NCBI RefSeq assembly: GCF_947242115.1
Contig: NC_074711.1
Coordinates: 6,315,934 to 6,379,933 of the forward strand
DNA from: Biomphalaria glabrata
Lineage: Eukaryota > Mollusca > Gastropoda > Planorbidae
Length of the DNA stretch: 64,000 bases
Direction of reading: 5' to 3'
How positions within the stretch are numbered: the first letter of the stretch is position 1; every line of letters starts with the position of its first letter. Positions 60,413-64,000 of the stretch are shown here, in pieces. The notes beneath the pieces were generated by a model. The model saw only the letters and a program-made list of their open reading frames with translations. It was not told the origin of the DNA and did no database searches. The position numbers and the translations under genes were made by a program.

Positions 60413-60718
60413 AGCATTGATGGACAAACTTTTTTAAAGGTGGTCCAAAAACTTAAAGGAAAAATTGTGTTCGGTCATAAATTTTTGTTTTAATTTGAGA
60501 TATTTCACGATAAACTACAAAATGTCATGTACATATTCATGTTTCTGAATGTTGCCAATTAAAAGCAAACAGAACTAAAATTCTAGGGAGTGATTTTATT
60601 ATTAGATGAATTTAGGCATTTAAACTCCTACTTCTTATTAATATTACAAAACATTGGACGGCCAAATTATCCAATTCGACGGGCCGGAGTTGGCCCGAGG
60701 GCCGTAGTTTGCTCATCA
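60413..60718. mobile_element. Possible hAT-like element
   Basis: gcattgatggacaaac at the left and gtagtttgctcatcac at the right, with gacgggccggagttggcccg inside the right end. No target duplication found. Confidence 0.4.
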
Positions 60719-60953
60719 CTCTACTATAGTTAAGTAATTGACGCAATTATTTCCCTTGAATGAAACTTGTTTACTTGGTAGTGAAGCAGTGCAAAGTACC
60801 AGTATTAATAAACAAGCACAGAACAAACGTTTCCTAAAGAACTTGGTTAATGTCTCTTTCTTTTCATTTGGGATTTTGCGATTTCCGAAAATAATAAAAA
60901 AGAAACAAAGGATAACTTTATGTATCGCCCAGATTGAGATAAACCGAGACCAA

Positions 60954-61108
60954 TCGCTATATAGGGCTCGAACACTATCCTGTAACGTCGCAACCTGTGG
61001 GTAGTGGACACCAATGGCTCGTCGCCGCGTCGTACAGCCCTGTCTAAACTGCCCACAGGCTGCGACGTTGCTGGTCAGTGTTGAGGCCTTCTGTAATGAA
61101 TGGTCTCT
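60954..61108. mobile_element. Fold-back MITE, best copy
   Basis: Arms gagaccaatcgctat..gggctcgaacact and agtgttgaggccttctgt..aatggtctc are inverted. Inner arms aacgtcgcaacctgtgggta and tgcccacaggctgcgacgtt are also inverted. The two arms and short loop could form one long hairpin. Confidence 0.75.
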
Positions 61109-61109
61109 G

Positions 61110-61640
61110 TAAAACGCAATACAAATGTAGGGAGAAACACGCATAGAGGTTAACACATATGGTACAGCGGTTAACACTGACAAGGCACGCAATGGTCAAT
61201 ATTATCTCGTCTTGTTTAATACTACTTGTCTTAGGAAAAGTGCAGTGTCTTACGTGGTATACGCAGACCTCTTCAGTGACCTACAAATTTTTCTACTAAC
61301 TAAAGCAAACAAAGCCAAATTCTGCTTTGAAAAAGGGGGGGGGGGGAGGGAAAGAAGGAGGGTTGTTTAAAGTTCACTTTTCACCGTCTTCGTATTGGGC
61401 TTTGGTCTCTTTAATAATTTGTATTAGACTTTTTAATAACTTTAATACAGAGTTGTTATAATTTAAAAAAGAAAATGTTCTCCTTGTCTGTAAGTACTAG
61501 CAAGCAGTAACTTTCTATCTACTCTCTACTCTCAAACTGTCATTCTCAGTTTCTGTCTTCAATACACCACTTGGGTTCTAGAGTAATTCCCAAATACATC
61601 GATCTATCCTAATTGTAAGAGCAGTGCCCTTGGCACACGT
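61110..61640. other. Intergenic DNA, nothing identified
   Basis: A G run at about 61337. No gene seen. Confidence 0.45.
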
Positions 61641-61642
61641 TG

Positions 61643-61800
61643 GCTGCCTGGTCACGCGGTAAGCGCGCTGTAATGTCGCTCGGTTGTCTCGATTGTCCCA
61701 GGTTCATACCTCCACCACCCCCGTCGTTCTGCGGGAGGTTTGAACTAGAATGTTCATTATCTTCATCTCTAAAGAAACTTCCAAAACAATGTTTGATTTG
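61643..61800 (+). mobile_element. tRNA-derived SINE
   Basis: ggctgcctggtcacgcggta, a B-box-like ccaggttcatacc and cccgtcgttctgcgggaggt in the order of the 52189 copy, with a different 3' tail. Confidence 0.8.
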
Positions 61801-62436
61801 CAGGTAAGAAAATACCGTAAGAAAATGGAGTGGAATTAAATTATTTTCGGATTGGTTAATGATTGGGGTTTCAATATAGGCCCATGCGATGTTGACAATA
61901 GTGAGAATAAAATCTACACCAACTGGTTTCTGAATGCAATAGTTTTTTTTTTCTTAACCTACAGTAACATTATGTTAGTACCACTGCTTGATCGATTAGC
62001 GGAACACAACTCTGCATTTCACAGCACATACATCTTAGCAGCTGGTTATCCACCCCCTTGATTTCTCCTGGTGGATTACAATTCTATATCAATCAATGTC
62101 ACATGATCAGGTGTGCAGTGAGTCCGTGGGTAGTGTAGTATTCATTCTTTTAGTCTCCCAGCCAATTCAAGCACAAAGTCAATGTACCAAGTATTTATCT
62201 GCTCGGCTAGGGGGATTTTCTTTCGTTGCATATCTCGTGCTGACGGCGCTGGCGTATTCGCGCAAAGGAACGAGTTGTGGGATGGTTGTCCCATGCAAAC
62301 CCTTCCCCTCTTCCCCATCGCAGTAACAAAATCATTATACTAAAAGTAAAAGCAATTCTTGATTTCGATTCTAACTGAATGATCAGCCATCCCAACTTGG
62401 CCATTGTGTACTTGACTCAAAGATTTGTCCACATAT
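61801..62436. other. Intergenic DNA, unrecognised short frames
   Basis: Frames of 65-76 codons at 61852, 62096 and 62207 (minus) have no known motif. Confidence 0.4.
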
Positions 62437-62444
62437 AGTCACAT

Positions 62445-62900
62445 CAGGGGCGGACTGGATATCAAAATCGGCCCTGGCATTTCTATACAATCAGGCCCGT
62501 AAATTACATATCTTTTGATGGACATCCAATTATAGGTCCTCAAAATCATTATATTACTTTGAGCATCGATAACTGTTCACATGCATACAATGAGCTATGT
62601 ATTTCTATAAAAAAAAGATAGCCCTTATGTCGCTTTTTAATCGCTCAGTGTGTAGGCCCTAAAAGCATACTAGTAGCACTGTCTACGGATGTAGGCTATT
62701 ACATTATTTCGAAAAATTTATTAAATTAATTTACATTTACACTGTACAGAGATTTAAGAGGGCCCCGTTTGTAAAAGAATATTATAAGACCTGTAACAAT
62801 TTAATACATAGTGGCATCCATGCGGCCCTTTCTGTGGTCCTACTGGCCCATTTGGGAACCGGCCCACCGGGCATTTGCCCATATAGCCAGTCCGCCCCTG
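62445..62900. mobile_element. hAT-like element, 456 bp, perfect 8-bp duplication
   Basis: caggggcggactgg at the left and ccagtccgcccctg at the right are exact inverted repeats. agtcacat flanks both sides (62437-62444 and 62901-62908). ggccc-rich subterminal segments and an AT-rich core with no transposase. Family members or fragments lie at 15284, 18438 and 52575. Confidence 0.92.
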
Positions 62901-62909
62901 AGTCACATA

Positions 62910-63740
62910 CTGATCGTATGACCACGTTTCTAAATGGTCAGACTTCTCTTAGTCCCGTGTACCCCTAGGAAGGGAAGAGCCGTAATTACACCTCACCACC
63001 GTACTCGGCTCTGAGAAGCTTTCTTCATTTTCTTCCATGTCATTCTAGATCTAGTATCCTGAGTTTTGCTGTCCACTGTTTTCAACTTACCCACTTTCCT
63101 CTTTCCAATCAAATGCCTTGCAAACATTGGTAGTTGGTTTTCGCAAGGACTGTCCTATCCAGCTCCTATTTCGCGTTTTAATGTCTTGGGCTTTGGGTTT
63201 CTGTCTTGGGCTCTAAAAACAATTATCACAAACTAATTAATGTCTTACTTCAAAAAATCGAAAGAGAATAGGAAGCCTTGACCTGTAAAACAAGGAGTTA
63301 AAACAATGCCTATATTGTACACTGTATATTTATAGTAATGAAAAAAGAACACTCGTTGTACCGAAAAATGATCCCAAAGAACCCCACAATCCGAAGTTTA
63401 GGGTTAATTTGCATTAAGTCTAAATGTTGGGGAAAATAAAAGGGAAAACACCCTGCTGCAAACCATGCCTATGCTTAATAGTTTGGACGTTTGTTTAAAG
63501 TGGTTCAACTTTTAGACCTATTGGAAACAATATAGTTCAACATCATCATCAATCTCCATTTGAGTGAGGGCTTGAGAGGCCCGAATTCTCTCTTGTAAAA
63601 GACCTGGACAGAAACCCTGCTGTTTTGCGTAGTGCATACATGTGACCATACAGGTCGAGAATTAGAATTTAATAAATAGTGAAAAAAAAAACAATAAAAA
63701 CAAGGTTACAAAGACAGTTTGTGTGGAGATACAAACTCAA
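62910..63740. other. Intergenic DNA, nothing identified
   Basis: No coding or repeat feature recognised. Confidence 0.4.
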
Positions 63741-63749
63741 AATCGGCCC

Positions 63750-63910
63750 CCGATATGGTCCACCCAGGCAGGTTTCAATATTTTCTGAAAGAACATCAGA
63801 ATGAAATTCTATCAATGACAAATGACAGAGAAGAATGGAGAAAGAAGGTTGACGGATCTTGTGTGGTGCCCCAGCGGTCCACAGACCAAAGGAAAGGTGA
63901 AAGTGAATGT
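63750..63910 (+). mobile_element. LINE ORF2 C-terminal remnant
   Basis: MTNDREEWRKKVDGSCVVPQ matches the DR..WR...SVVPQRP-type end of animal LINE ORF2. Flanking residues are not recognisable. Confidence 0.6.
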
Positions 63911-64000
63911 GAAGTTAGATGTGAACCTGGCCTAACTAATGTCTTATAATGAATGTATAATTGCTCTAAATAACATTTCCGTAATCCTTTAGTTCATTGA

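Overview
This is eukaryotic nuclear DNA, most likely from a heterobranch gastropod (a Biomphalaria/Bulinus/Lymnaea-type snail). The case rests on AT-rich intergenic DNA scattered with ctagatct and taggcctac words, clan-3 cytochrome P450 genes with one tiny first exon, an I-clade LINE of the kind known from snails, several tRNA-derived SINEs, and very many short hAT-type elements and minisatellites. The genus is inference; gastropod is moderately secure. There are no bacterial operons, CRISPR arrays or rRNA.

The host genes are a family of four microsomal cytochrome P450s. Three lie on the minus strand (second exons at 22.3-23.7, 40.6-42.0 and 46.3-47.8 kb) and one on the plus strand (54.4-60.2 kb). 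Each has one large exon that starts with the same phase-2 splice acceptor and carries everything from the proline-rich hinge to the haem-binding cysteine. For two genes I found the separate mini-exon that encodes only the N-terminal membrane anchor (50649-50698 minus; 54380-54435 plus). For the other two I could not find it. The 22.3 and 40.6 kb genes show alternating near-identical and strongly diverged blocks, as expected from gene conversion.

Region by region: 0-3.5 kb holds a 33-bp minisatellite, a 97-bp repeat and G/C-run elements. 4.3-6.0 kb is a non-autonomous hAT-like element. 6.1-8.8 kb holds LINE 3' ends, SINE and hAT MITEs, partly nested. 10.2-12.1 kb holds fold-back MITEs, one split by a TTAA-specific MITE. 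13.0-15.1 kb is a large 33-bp satellite with higher-order structure. 18.6-21.5 kb holds two more minisatellites. 24.0-26.2 kb is a 2.2-kb hAT-like element with repeat arrays at both ends. 27.5-32.8 kb is a young Ty3/Gypsy element with identical LTRs. 35.3-40.3 kb holds retroelement fossils and a hAT MITE. 45 kb has a solo LTR. 48.2-49.8 kb is an I-clade LINE inside a P450 intron. 50-58 kb holds SINEs, MITEs, a 19-bp satellite and LINE remnants. 60.4-64 kb is more repeat-derived DNA.

Most of the window is therefore transposon-derived and the P450s are the only convincing host genes. The strongest leads are the anchor mini-exon architecture, the conversion mosaic between two P450s, the two large hAT-like elements with subterminal arrays, and several insertions whose empty sites can be read in sister copies.
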